Shown: positions 7,388 through 17,401 of the stretch, piece by piece
Position numbering within the stretch: position 1 is the first letter of the stretch
How the letters are laid out: every line of letters starts with the position of its first letter
Assembly: GCF_003287955.1 (NCBI RefSeq)
Contig: NZ_QMKP01000002.1
Coordinates: forward strand, 62,001 to 126,000
DNA: 64,000 nt
Direction of reading: 5' to 3'
Origin: Arthrobacter sp. AQ5-06
Lineage (GTDB): Bacteria; Actinomycetota; Actinomycetes; Actinomycetales; Micrococcaceae
The notes under the pieces: generated by a model
Told to the model about the DNA's origin: nothing
Seen by the model: the letters and a program-made list of their open reading frames with translations, nothing else
The model's database searches: none
Made by a program: the position numbers and the translations under genes

Positions 7388-8868
7388 ACCTCTCACGCAG
7401 GCTCGAAAAAGTACGGGGCACGGAATCAACGACGGACTTTATCGAAGCCGTGCCGCCAAACCCGTTCACTGCTCAGGGAGGCGCGGCAGGGCCGGCAACT
7501 CTCGGGCGAATCCATGATGCCAAGTCGGCAGAGGCGGCCAGCGCCCTGGACCTTGTCGAGCTCCCTCAGACGGCAGCAGGGGCCAGCGGCGCGCTCAGGG
7601 CCCTCAAGGAGCGCGCAAGCCAGGCACTTTATGAACGCCTTGGTGCGCGCATCACCGATTCCTCGCTGGAGGAGGCCGAACTGCATCAATACGTCAAGGA
7701 CGAGCTCAAGGCGGTCGTCGACGAGGAGCAGGTGCCACTAACCACGGCCGAGCGCCAGAGACTGATCCGCGAGATCATTGATGACGTGCTGGGCCACGGA
7801 CCCATCCAGCGATTCCTTGATGACCCGTCAGTCACTGAGGTCATGGTCAACCGTTTTGACCAGGTTTATGTGGAACGCGACGGCAAACTCTTCATGACGG
7901 ACACCAAGTTCGCTTCCGACGAAGCTTTGCGGCGCGTCATTGAACGGATCGTGTCCAAGGTCGGCAGGCGGATCGATGAATCGTCCCCGCTGGTGGATGC
8001 CCGCCTTGCAGACGGCTCCCGCGTCAACGCCATCATCCCCCCGCTGGCTGTCAACGGACCTGCCCTCACGATTCGCAAATTCGGCCGCGATGCGCTGACT
8101 ATCCAGAAGCTGATCGCCTATGGCAGTCTCTCGCCGGAGATGGCTGAGCTGCTTCAGGCATGTGTCCTGGCCCGCATGAACATCATCGTTTCGGGCGGTA
8201 CCGGCACGGGTAAGACAACCCTCCTCAACGCGCTCTCGTCCTTTATTCCGGATTCCGACCGCATCGTGACCATTGAGGATGCCGTGGAACTGCAGCTTCA
8301 GCAGGACCACGTAGTCCGGTTGGAGAGCCGGCCGCCGAATATCGAAGGCAAAGGCGAAGTTGCAATCCGCGACCTCGTGAGGAACTCACTCCGCATGCGT
8401 CCTGACCGCATCGTAGTCGGCGAAGTCCGTGGCGGAGAGTGCCTTGACATGTTGCAGGCCATGAACACTGGCCACGATGGATCGCTATCCACCGTCCACG
8501 CCAACTCCCCCAGGGACGCCATTGCCCGTCTGGAGACGCTTGTCCTCATGGCCGGCATGGATATTCCTCTCCGGGCGGTGCGGGAACAAGTAGCCTCGGC
8601 AGTGAACCTCATCGTGCACATCTCGAGGCTCCGTGACGGAACCCGAAGGGTCACTCACATTACAGAGGTCCAAGGAATGGAAGGTGAAATCGTCACCCTG
8701 CAGGATGCCTTCGTCTTCGACTATTCGGCTGGTGTGGACGCCAACGGCCGGTTCCTCGGCAAGCCGATCCCCACCGGTGTGAGGCCGCGCTTCACGGACA
8801 GGTTTATTGAGCTTGGTATTCACATCTCGCCCCACATCTTCGGGGCACAACCCGTCCGGGGGCGGTAG
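7384..8868 (+). CDS. tadA: TadA/CpaF secretion ATPase, locus 1
   Basis: The hexameric motor ATPase of the Tad pilus, family GspE/VirB11, 494 residues. The CpaF core starts near residue 130 with GHGPIQRFLDDPSVTEVMVN. The Walker A motif SGGTGTGKTTLLN is near residue 270. The IEDAVELQ Asp box, the MRPDRIVVGEVRGGE segment with Walker B features, and the GHDGSLSTVHANSPRDA His box follow. The first 120 residues are a less conserved helical region. The start is GTG at 7384, overlapping the tadZ stop. It is highly similar to the locus 2 copy over the catalytic part. Confidence 0.95.
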   Translation: MNLSRRLEKVRGTESTTDFIEAVPPNPFTAQGGAAGPATLGRIHDAKSAEAASALDLVELPQTAAGASGALRALKERASQALYERLGARITDSSLEEAELHQYVKDELKAVVDEEQVPLTTAERQRLIREIIDDVLGHGPIQRFLDDPSVTEVMVNRFDQVYVERDGKLFMTDTKFASDEALRRVIERIVSKVGRRIDESSPLVDARLADGSRVNAIIPPLAVNGPALTIRKFGRDALTIQKLIAYGSLSPEMAELLQACVLARMNIIVSGGTGTGKTTLLNALSSFIPDSDRIVTIEDAVELQLQQDHVVRLESRPPNIEGKGEVAIRDLVRNSLRMRPDRIVVGEVRGGECLDMLQAMNTGHDGSLSTVHANSPRDAIARLETLVLMAGMDIPLRAVREQVASAVNLIVHISRLRDGTRRVTHITEVQGMEGEIVTLQDAFVFDYSAGVDANGRFLGKPIPTGVRPRFTDRFIELGIHISPHIFGAQPVRGR

Positions 8869-8870
8869 CA

Positions 8871-9821
8871 GTGGCTGCCGACCTGCCAGCCGGCCTGCTC
8901 GTAGGCGGCCTGTTCCTGGTCTACCTATCCATGGGCCTACTGTTCGGGGTAGTTTTGAAGGGCAAGGCGGGCGTCCCGCTCTCACGCCGGCGCCCTGATG
9001 CCATCCATTATTCCTCCGGCCTGAGCAGACTGACAGACCATGCCGTAGGTGCTCTGAATCGGGGTCTTAGGAAGAGGCCCACAAGCTTGCTCAGCCGTGA
9101 AAAGCTGGAACAAGCCGGCCTCAACAAGGAGCCGGGGGACTACCTTTTGATAGCCGGAGCAGTCACCCTCGTAGCGGCGGTGTCGGGTTTCTTCCTAGGT
9201 GGCGTGGGGGTCAGCATCCTGTTCTTCCTGCTGTCCCCGTTTGTGCTCTACCTGCTAGTAAACCTGCTTATTGCACGGCGCCGCCGGCAGTTCGACGAGC
9301 AAGTGCCGGATACCATCCAGATGTTTTCAGGAGGTCTCCGCGCCGGTCACAGCCTTCTCCGGGCCATCGACGCCGCGGCCCAGGAAAACGAAGCCCCCAT
9401 GGCCGAGGAGCTGAGCCGGATTGTCAATGAGACCAGAATCGGCCGCGACCTGGGAGAGTCCTTGGCCGATGTTGCTAGCAGAACGGCCAGCGAGGACTTT
9501 TACGGGATCGCGCAGGCCATCGAGATCCACCGTGAGGTGGGTGGTGACCTTGCCGAAGTCCTGGATCACGTAGGCGAGACCATTCGGGATCGCAATCAAG
9601 TGCGAGGCCAGGTGCGGGCCCTGAGCGCAGAGGGCCGAGTATCGGCTTTGGTCCTCATGGCATTGCCGATTCTGATGTTCATCGGCTTGGTGCTCTTCAA
9701 CCCCCTCTACGCAAGGGTCTTCACGACCACCGTCGTCGGCTTTGCCATGCTGGCTGCAGCAGTGGTCCTCCTGTCCGTGGGTGGGCTCTGGCTCAGCCGA
9801 ATCATCAAACCGAAGTACTAG
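8871..9821 (+). CDS. tadB: TadB inner-membrane platform protein, locus 1
   Basis: One of two type II secretion F-domain proteins that form the membrane platform on which TadA acts. The 316-residue product has an N-terminal helix, a helix pair around residues 90-135, a cytoplasmic F domain with FSGGLRAGHSLLRAIDAAA and the EIHREVGGDLAEVLD motif, and a C-terminal helix pair. The start is GTG at 8871, two bases after tadA, with a G-rich stretch upstream. It runs directly into tadC. Confidence 0.9.
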   Translation: MAADLPAGLLVGGLFLVYLSMGLLFGVVLKGKAGVPLSRRRPDAIHYSSGLSRLTDHAVGALNRGLRKRPTSLLSREKLEQAGLNKEPGDYLLIAGAVTLVAAVSGFFLGGVGVSILFFLLSPFVLYLLVNLLIARRRRQFDEQVPDTIQMFSGGLRAGHSLLRAIDAAAQENEAPMAEELSRIVNETRIGRDLGESLADVASRTASEDFYGIAQAIEIHREVGGDLAEVLDHVGETIRDRNQVRGQVRALSAEGRVSALVLMALPILMFIGLVLFNPLYARVFTTTVVGFAMLAAAVVLLSVGGLWLSRIIKPKY

Positions 9822-9832
9822 GGGCAGAAGAG

Positions 9833-10708
9833 ATGCAACCCATCGCACTCGCAGCAATCCTGGCCATCATTCTTCCGATTTCGGGAATGATCTGGCTTGC
9901 ATTCACGGGCGACCGTGCAGGACTTCGCAACATACAAACCAACCTCGGCAGGCGGCCAAGCCAGGCCGGGCAGTCATTAAATGTCAACCAGCAGATCGCT
10001 GCATTGTCCCGCCGCCTGACCCCCCACAGCTATGCGGCATGGTTGGACAAGCAACTGGCCGGCGCGGGGAGGCCGAAGCAATGGCCATTGGCCCGCATCG
10101 TCATGGTCAAACCAATGCTCGCATTCGGAGGGGTCATCGTGGGCCTCCTCATCTTCCTGGGAGCCCCGTCCTCCGGCCGATTCATGCTTTGCATCGGTAC
10201 TGCCGCATTGTGCTACTTCGTCCCGGACATCCTCATTCGCAACCGGGCGCAGAAGCGCCGTGAGGAAATCAGGTTGGAGCTGCCCAATGCACTGGACCAG
10301 ATGCTGATTTCGGTTCAGGCCGGCCTCGGCTTCGAGACCGCCATGGGCCGTGCCGGTGAAAACGGCCGGGGACCGCTCGCCGATGAGCTGATCAGGACGC
10401 TGCAGGACATCCAGGTTGGCCGGTCCCGGAAGGAAGCCTATCTGGCACTGTCCGAGAGGGTGGATGTTCCTGACGTCCGCAGCTTCATCCGGGCTGTTGT
10501 CCAGGCAGACACCTACGGCATTGCCATCGCGGGGGTGCTCAAGATGCAAGCCAAGGACATGCGCATCAAGCGGCGCCAGCGGGCGGAAGAGCATGCGATG
10601 AAGATGCCGGTCAAGATGCTGTTTCCATTGATCTTCTTCATCCTGCCCACATTGTTCATCGTGTTGCTGGGGCCAGCCATGCTCCAGATCATGGCCGCTT
10701 TTTCCTAG
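9833..10708 (+). CDS. tadC: TadC inner-membrane platform protein, locus 1
   Basis: The partner of TadB, also a type II secretion F-domain protein, 291 residues. It has an N-terminal helix, a central helix pair, the motif LISVQAGLGFETAMGRAGEN, and a C-terminal helix (PLIFFILPTLFIVLLGPAM). KRRQRAEEHAMKMPVKMLFPL before the last helix is typical of TadC. It lies 11 bases after tadB and 8 bases before a third flp gene. Confidence 0.9.
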   Translation: MQPIALAAILAIILPISGMIWLAFTGDRAGLRNIQTNLGRRPSQAGQSLNVNQQIAALSRRLTPHSYAAWLDKQLAGAGRPKQWPLARIVMVKPMLAFGGVIVGLLIFLGAPSSGRFMLCIGTAALCYFVPDILIRNRAQKRREEIRLELPNALDQMLISVQAGLGFETAMGRAGENGRGPLADELIRTLQDIQVGRSRKEAYLALSERVDVPDVRSFIRAVVQADTYGIAIAGVLKMQAKDMRIKRRQRAEEHAMKMPVKMLFPLIFFILPTLFIVLLGPAMLQIMAAFS

Positions 10709-10716
10709 GGGGATCG

Positions 10717-10932
10717 ATGTTCCGTCAGCTCACCTTCCAGTTCACGCGGCTCGCCAGCGCCCTCGTGGCCCTGGGGCAGGACCAGCGCGGAGCCACCGCC
10801 ACGGAGTACGGGATCCTGCTTTCGTTCCTGGCTCTGGCAATCGTCCTGGGCGTGACTGCCTTCGGTCAGGCTCTCAACCTCCACTACATGGGTATGACCA
10901 CCACCCTCAAGACGGCTCTCGGAATTCCGTAG
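10717..10932 (+). CDS. flp: Flp pilin 3, at the end of Tad locus 1
   Basis: A 71-residue Flp prepilin with leader to G25, then ATATEY, and a hydrophobic helix GILLSFLALAIVLGVTAFG. Only 8 bases separate it from tadC, and AGGGGGA precedes the ATG, so it belongs to the 3' end of the machine operon rather than to the pilin pair at the front. Its leader and C-terminus differ clearly from pilins 1 and 2, so it may be a minor or alternative pilin. A terminator follows. Confidence 0.9.
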   Translation: MFRQLTFQFTRLASALVALGQDQRGATATEYGILLSFLALAIVLGVTAFGQALNLHYMGMTTTLKTALGIP

Positions 10933-10981
10933 CCTGAGATCACCAGCAGCACCCCACCGCGCCATCCGGCGCCCAAAGACA

Positions 10982-11014
10982 GGACCCCCTCGGAACCCAG
11001 AACCGAGGGGGTCC
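10982..11014 (+). terminator. Terminator ending Tad locus 1
   Basis: GGACCCCCTCGG (10982-10993) pairs with CCGAGGGGGTCC (11003-11014), a perfect 12-base-pair stem with a 9-base loop, followed by GTTTGTGTG. It sits between flp3 and the second locus, so the two loci are probably separate transcription units. Confidence 0.8.
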
Positions 11015-11206
11015 GTTTGTGTGCCCAGAAAATCAACGTTTCGAAGTGTCGGCACAGGATTTGCGCAGGGAAAACGCAGGAAACGCGCGGCCGAAGAAGT
11101 CTTGTCGCAGGGTTCTGCAAGATCCGATCAATGTCGCATCAAGCGTTGCTAACTTCGTGATTGAGCTGGTGCAGGACCAGCCACCCAAACTCGCTCAGGA
11201 GTCCCC

Positions 11207-11443
11207 ATGCTTTCTCTTTACACCAACGTCATGATCCGCCTTCGCAGCGAAGAAAAGGGCGCCACCGCCGTCGAATACGGCATCATGGTCGCTCTGATCG
11301 CCGTGGTGATCATCGTTGCAGTCACCCTTCTCGGAGGAACTTTGACTGACATGTTCACCCAAACGTCCTGTTCCATCAGCAGTGGCACCTACGCTGGCCC
11401 AGCAGCCGGCGCTGCTGCCGGCACCGGAACCTGCAAACCGTAG
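11207..11443 (+). CDS. flp: Flp pilin 4, first gene of Tad locus 2
   Basis: A 78-residue Flp prepilin with a short leader to G18, then ATAVEY, and a helix GIMVALIAVVIIVAVTLLGG. The C-terminus is unusual for Flp: two Cys residues flank a Ser/Gly/Ala-rich segment (CSISSGTYAGPAAG and so on, ending TCKP). These could form an external disulfide loop. The other three pilins have no Cys. It is followed by a strong hairpin and then tadE of locus 2. Confidence 0.92.
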   Translation: MLSLYTNVMIRLRSEEKGATAVEYGIMVALIAVVIIVAVTLLGGTLTDMFTQTSCSISSGTYAGPAAGAAAGTGTCKP

Positions 11444-11492
11444 CGTAAGGCAACGGCTCACCTCCTGAGGCGCCGGGCGCTCCACCAGGCGT

Positions 11493-11528
11493 AAAAGTGG
11501 CGGCGGCATTCAAGCCGCCGCCACTTTT
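11493..11528 (+). terminator. Strong hairpin after flp4
   Basis: A perfect 15-base-pair stem (11493-11507 with 11514-11528) with a 6-base loop ATTCAA; the 3' arm ends in CTTTT and TGCTTTCC follows. It stands between the pilin gene and the locus 2 machine genes, the same position as the hairpin after flp2. Confidence 0.75.
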
Positions 11529-11570
11529 GCTTTCCTAAACCAAGCTCGGCCTGACCGAAAGGCGTCACGC

Positions 11571-11960
11571 ATGTCCAGGGCATCCGAGCGTGGAGCCGTC
11601 GCGGTCGAGTTTGCGATCGTGGCGCCGCTCCTCGTCATGCTGCTCCTAGGCATCATGGAGTTCAGCCGCGCCTACAACGCGCAGGCCTCACTGTCCGCCG
11701 CTGCCCGTGAAGGGGTCCGGGTCATGGCCATCTCCAATAACCCAGCAACTGCCAAGACAGCAGCCAAAAACACAGCGGTTTCTCTGCAGCCGGGGCTCGT
11801 GGACACAAACATCGCCTTCAAGAATCTCGATACCGGGACCACCATTTGTGCAGCTGGCAATCGTATGACCATCACCATCACCTACAGCCTGTCCACCATG
11901 ACGGGCATCGCCGGCCCGTTCCCCATGACGGGCAAAGGAGCAATGTTATGCGGCGGCTAA
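11571..11960 (+). CDS. tadE: TadE-like pseudopilin, locus 2
   Basis: The 129-residue product has the N-terminus SERGAVAVEFAIVAPLLVMLL, with the G/AVAVEF processing site and one helix. It is the same length as the locus 1 copy and ends in the same way (GAMLCGG against GAMRCGG). Two Cys lie in the C-terminal half. The start is ATG at 11571. The last 13 bases overlap the tadG start, as in locus 1, which shows that the two loci share a common ancestor including junction geometry. Confidence 0.88.
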   Translation: MSRASERGAVAVEFAIVAPLLVMLLLGIMEFSRAYNAQASLSAAAREGVRVMAISNNPATAKTAAKNTAVSLQPGLVDTNIAFKNLDTGTTICAAGNRMTITITYSLSTMTGIAGPFPMTGKGAMLCGG

Positions 11961-12919
11961 GTAGGTCCAGGTTAAGGAACGACGGCGAACGCGGCGCCGT
12001 GAGCGTGATCGTCGCCCTGATGCTGGTTGCGCTACTGGGCTTCGGAGCCATGGCTGTCGACGTTGGCATGCTCTACTCAGAACGCACGCAGCTTCGAAAC
12101 GGGGCTGATGCAGCCGCGCTGGCGATCGCCCAAAAGTGCGCCAAGAGCGCCAGCGATCCGGACTGCTCCACCACATCATCGTTGGCCGCTGGCCTCACCA
12201 ACGGCAACGCCACGGACGGACTCAGCCACATCAAGTTCACTCTGCTCGACAAAACCAACCGGACTCTAACGGTTACCGCGGGCGCGCAGGAGGCCGGGCA
12301 CTCCCCCAATGAAGTTTCCCTGTTCTTCGCCCGAGTCCTTGGGATGAACACCGCAGAAGTCACGGCCAGCTCGTCGGCCCAATGGGGTACGCCCTCCAAG
12401 GGACCGGTCATCCTGCCGCTGGCGATTGCCTACTGCAAGCTGGATCTCACGCCCGGTTCACCATCTGGCGCCGTACAGGTGCTGGAGCAGGCCGTACATG
12501 GTTGCGGTGGGATTCCCGGCGGATTCGGGTGGATAGCGGGTTCCGGAACGAAATGTGCGGTGACGTTAACGGCAGGCCTCGCGAACAATCCAGGAATTTG
12601 GTTCGCCAGCGACACCGGTGCCCCCGCTCCGACAGTTTGCACGGCTGCTGACTTCAGCCAGATGAACGATCAAACTGTGCTTTTACCGCTCTACGACCTC
12701 GCCACGGGAACCGGTTCTGCTGGCAAGTACTACGTCAAGGGGTTTGCGGCCTTTCACGTAACCGGCTACCACTTTGCGAGCATCAGCTGGACGTCCGGAG
12801 GGACCGTCCAGAACAAGACTATCCGGGGCTACTTCGTCAAATTCGTTTCACTGTCCCAAGCCCTGGAGCTGGGCAATGCCTCCAACTACGGGACATCGAT
12901 TGTCCGGCTCACCCCATAG
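11948..12919 (+). CDS. tadG: TadG-like pilus assembly protein, locus 2
   Basis: The product is 323 residues from the ATG at 11948. The N-terminal segment ERGAVSVIVALMLVALLGFGA followed by MAVDVGMLYSERTQLRNGADA is the TadE/TadG-like domain. One membrane helix is followed by an exported domain with several Cys. It is clearly paralogous to the locus 1 copy but more diverged in the exported part. There is no Glu at +5 of the pilin-like motif. An upstream in-frame ATG would swallow tadE and is unlikely. Confidence 0.82.
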   Translation: MRRLSRSRLRNDGERGAVSVIVALMLVALLGFGAMAVDVGMLYSERTQLRNGADAAALAIAQKCAKSASDPDCSTTSSLAAGLTNGNATDGLSHIKFTLLDKTNRTLTVTAGAQEAGHSPNEVSLFFARVLGMNTAEVTASSSAQWGTPSKGPVILPLAIAYCKLDLTPGSPSGAVQVLEQAVHGCGGIPGGFGWIAGSGTKCAVTLTAGLANNPGIWFASDTGAPAPTVCTAADFSQMNDQTVLLPLYDLATGTGSAGKYYVKGFAAFHVTGYHFASISWTSGGTVQNKTIRGYFVKFVSLSQALELGNASNYGTSIVRLTP

Positions 12920-12946
12920 CAAGAACCACAGTTACAGGAGCAGTCA

Positions 12947-13717
12947 GTGAAGTCACGTTTGTTGGCAGGAGTGGTGGCAGTCCTGCTGGCCATCGTGGGG
13001 GCGGTCATCGTTGTCTCGTATGCCCAAGGGGCCGACCAGCGGGCAGTGAGCGGCCTTGATCCGGTAGGCGTCCTCGTGGTCAGCAAGGCAGTCCCGGCTG
13101 GCTCGTCCGTTGAAACGTTGAAGGCAGCCGTGGCGCTGCAGCAACTGCCCGGCACCGCCGTCGCGAAGTCCGCCCTGAACACGCTGGACGGAGCGGTTGG
13201 CAAGGTCACTGCCGCGGACCTTGTCCCCGGTGAGCAGCTTCTGGCCGAACGCCTTGTCTCCCCCGAGGAACTGAAATCCTCCGGCTCCGTGCCGGTGCCG
13301 GCAGGCCTGCAGGAAATCTCCTTCCAGCTGGAGCCGCAGCGCGTCGTCGGCGGCCGCGTGACACCCGGCGACCACGTTGGCATCTTCATCTCGATGCCCA
13401 GCGGTGGCATTGAAGCCAAGTCCGACAAGGAGACCGTCCAGCTCTCCATCCACAAAGCTCTTGTAACCGCGGTCCAGCGAGCGCCGGAAGGTGCGGCCGC
13501 GAAGCCGGCACCTTCGGCAACCGACGCACCGGCCCCAGATCCCCGCGATGTGAACCTTCCCACCGGGTTGCTCATGGTCACCGTTGCGGTGGATGACATC
13601 AACGCGAACAAGATCGTGTTCGCTGCCGAGTACGCCTCTATCTGGCTCAGCAGGGAACCCCTTGACGCCACGGACAGCGGGCCGCGCATCATGCTGAAAT
13701 CGGACCTCTACAAATGA
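12947..13717 (+). CDS. cpaB: CpaB/RcpC-like Flp pilus protein with SAF domain, locus 2
   Basis: The 256-residue product has an N-terminal anchor (GVVAVLLAIVGAVIVVSYA) and a SAF-type domain from GVLVVSKAVPAGSSV. Shared features with the locus 1 copy include LVPGEQLL and GLQEISFQLEPQRVVGGRV. A Pro/Ala-rich linker replaces the Gln/Asn stretch of the first copy. The start is GTG at 12947 with AGGAG upstream. The stop overlaps the tadZ start by 4 bases. Confidence 0.85.
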   Translation: MKSRLLAGVVAVLLAIVGAVIVVSYAQGADQRAVSGLDPVGVLVVSKAVPAGSSVETLKAAVALQQLPGTAVAKSALNTLDGAVGKVTAADLVPGEQLLAERLVSPEELKSSGSVPVPAGLQEISFQLEPQRVVGGRVTPGDHVGIFISMPSGGIEAKSDKETVQLSIHKALVTAVQRAPEGAAAKPAPSATDAPAPDPRDVNLPTGLLMVTVAVDDINANKIVFAAEYASIWLSREPLDATDSGPRIMLKSDLYK

Positions 13718-14910
13718 GCCGCTTCGTCCTTATCACGCCCGACACCGACTTCGACGCCCGCCTCCGCCAGGCAGTCGCCGGCGGACTCCAGGGCGGCGTG
13801 CAGACCTTCTCCACCAGCGTGCTGCCCGCTAACCCTCACCAACTCTTCGCGAGCCTGGACCAAGAGCAACCCGAGGTCCTGATCCTGGGACCGGAAGTCC
13901 CTTTGGATGAAGCACTCCGCTTCGCCACCGTCCTGAACGTCAGCTTCCCGGGCCTCAGCGTGATCGTGGCCGCCGAACCCGAGCCCGACTTCCTCCTGCA
14001 CGCCATGCGCGCAGGCATCAAGGACATCGTGGCTCCCGATTCGGATGCCGCCCAGCTCCGGGTCCTTTTGGAGCGTGCCAGCCAGTCCTTCGCCAGCCGT
14101 CACCGCACACTCGCGCCCCAGCAGGCGGCTGAAAGCAACAAGGGCCTGGTGATCGGCGTCTTCTCCCCCAAGGGCGGCGTGGGCAAAACCACCATCGCCA
14201 CCAACATCGCCATCGGGCTGGGGAAGATCGCCCCCATGAGCGTGGTCATTGTGGACCTCGACCTCCAATTCGGGGACGTAGCCTCAGGGCTCTACCTGGA
14301 CCCGGAGCACACAGTGACGGACGCCGTATCCACGGCCGCGAGCCAGGATTCCCTGGTCCTCAAGGCGTTCCTCACGGTGCATCCGGGCAGCATCTACGCC
14401 CTTTGCGCTCCCCCCACGCCCGTCGATGCGGACGAGATCACGCCCGACCAGATCACCCGGCTGATCGAACAGCTGTCAGAACAGTTCCAATACGTGGTGG
14501 TGGATACCGCGCCGGGGCTGCCCGAGATTGGGCTGGCAGCCATGGAAAAGTGCACCGACGTGGTCTGGGTCAGTGGCATGGACATTCCCAGCGTGCGTGG
14601 CCTGCGTTCCGGTCTCGACATACTTCGCCAGCTGGATATCTTTCCCGATACCCGCCATGTGGTGTTGAACATGGCTGACTCCAAGAACGGCCTCACCGTC
14701 CAGGACCTCGAATCAACTATCGGGGCCCCCATTGATGTGAGCATCCCACGCTCCAGGGCGGTGGCCCTCTCCACAAACCGCGGGATCCCAGTGCTCCAAG
14801 AACCGGTGAAAGACCCGTCCGTCAAGGGACTCAACCAACTCGTGGAGCGCTTCAATCCTGCCTGGCGGGCAAAATCCCAGCGCAAACTGCACCGAAGGGT
14901 CGTGGTCTAA
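13714..14910 (+). CDS. tadZ: TadZ/CpaE-like pilus localisation ATPase, locus 2
   Basis: A 398-residue MinD/ParA-type ATPase with an N-terminal receiver-like domain lacking the phosphoacceptor Asp (EVLILGPEVPLDE). The Walker A motif is SPKGGVGKTTIATN, then VDLDLQFGD and VVVDTAPGL. It runs directly into tadA (TAA then ATG). The close similarity to the locus 1 copy over the ATPase domain, with more divergence in the N-terminal domain, suggests each copy recognises its own machine. Confidence 0.88.
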   Translation: MSRFVLITPDTDFDARLRQAVAGGLQGGVQTFSTSVLPANPHQLFASLDQEQPEVLILGPEVPLDEALRFATVLNVSFPGLSVIVAAEPEPDFLLHAMRAGIKDIVAPDSDAAQLRVLLERASQSFASRHRTLAPQQAAESNKGLVIGVFSPKGGVGKTTIATNIAIGLGKIAPMSVVIVDLDLQFGDVASGLYLDPEHTVTDAVSTAASQDSLVLKAFLTVHPGSIYALCAPPTPVDADEITPDQITRLIEQLSEQFQYVVVDTAPGLPEIGLAAMEKCTDVVWVSGMDIPSVRGLRSGLDILRQLDIFPDTRHVVLNMADSKNGLTVQDLESTIGAPIDVSIPRSRAVALSTNRGIPVLQEPVKDPSVKGLNQLVERFNPAWRAKSQRKLHRRVVV

Positions 14911-16458
<1,548 letters not shown>

Positions 16459-16464
16459 GACCGC

Positions 16465-17397
16465 ATGTTGATCATCATTGGAGCGGCTCTCCTTTTCCTC
16501 GCCCCCATCATGGTGGGCCTGGCGCTGGTGCTGCCGCGTACCCCCGAAATCGCGCTCGACAGGCGCCGGCCCTTTCAGGCGGATCCGCCGTCGAACCTTA
16601 CCCGGCTAGCAGACGCCACGGTAGGGGCCTTGGACCGCTTCCTCGGAACCAGGAACGTCCGGCTCTATAACCGCGAGGCGCTGGAGAACGCCGGTGTCCG
16701 CTTCAGCCAAACCGAATACATGGTGTTGGTCATTGCTGGCGCAACGGTGGGAGCACTCGTGGGAATGGTGATCGGCCTACCCGTGATCTCCGTCCTGCTG
16801 GTTGTGTTGGCACCGTTCGTAGGGCACCTTGTGCTTGGTTTCCTTGCCGGGAAGCGACGGGCAAAGTTTGACGCCCAGCTTGGCGACACCTTGCAGCTGC
16901 TTTCCGGCGGGCTTCGCGCAGGACACAGCATACTGCGTGCCATCGATGCCGCCGCCACCGAGTCACAAAGCCCAACGTCAGAAGAGATGCGCCGCGTGGT
17001 CACCGAGACCAGCCTGGGACGCGATCTGTTGGCCTCCTTGACGGACACATCGGAACGCATGAGGAACGAAGACTTCGTTTGGATTGCTCAAGCCATCCAG
17101 ATCAACCGCGAGGTGGGAGGAAACCTGGCTGAGGTGCTGGACCAGGTGAATGAAACCATCCGCGAGCGCAGCGAGATCAAGGGGCACATCAAGTCACTCG
17201 CCGCAGAGGGCAAGTTCTCCGCCTACATTCTCGTTGCCATGCCTTTTGGCATCGTCCTGATGCTGATGACCGTCAACCCCGGCTACATGAACTCGATGTT
17301 CACCCATCCGTTGGGCTGGGGCATGATCGGCGCGTCCGTTGTGCTCATGACGATAGGCAGCCTGTGGATGCGCAAAATCATTGACCTGAAGTTTTGA
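16465..17397 (+). CDS. tadB: TadB inner-membrane platform protein, locus 2
   Basis: A 310-residue F-domain protein with an N-terminal helix, a helix pair near residues 85-130, the motif LSGGLRAGHSILRAIDAAA, the segment QINREVGGNLAEVLDQVNE and a C-terminal helix pair. It is paralogous to the locus 1 tadB. It lies 6 bases after tadA and 4 bases before tadC, so the cassette is tightly packed. Confidence 0.9.
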   Translation: MLIIIGAALLFLAPIMVGLALVLPRTPEIALDRRRPFQADPPSNLTRLADATVGALDRFLGTRNVRLYNREALENAGVRFSQTEYMVLVIAGATVGALVGMVIGLPVISVLLVVLAPFVGHLVLGFLAGKRRAKFDAQLGDTLQLLSGGLRAGHSILRAIDAAATESQSPTSEEMRRVVTETSLGRDLLASLTDTSERMRNEDFVWIAQAIQINREVGGNLAEVLDQVNETIRERSEIKGHIKSLAAEGKFSAYILVAMPFGIVLMLMTVNPGYMNSMFTHPLGWGMIGASVVLMTIGSLWMRKIIDLKF

Positions 17398-17401
17398 GGC
17401 G

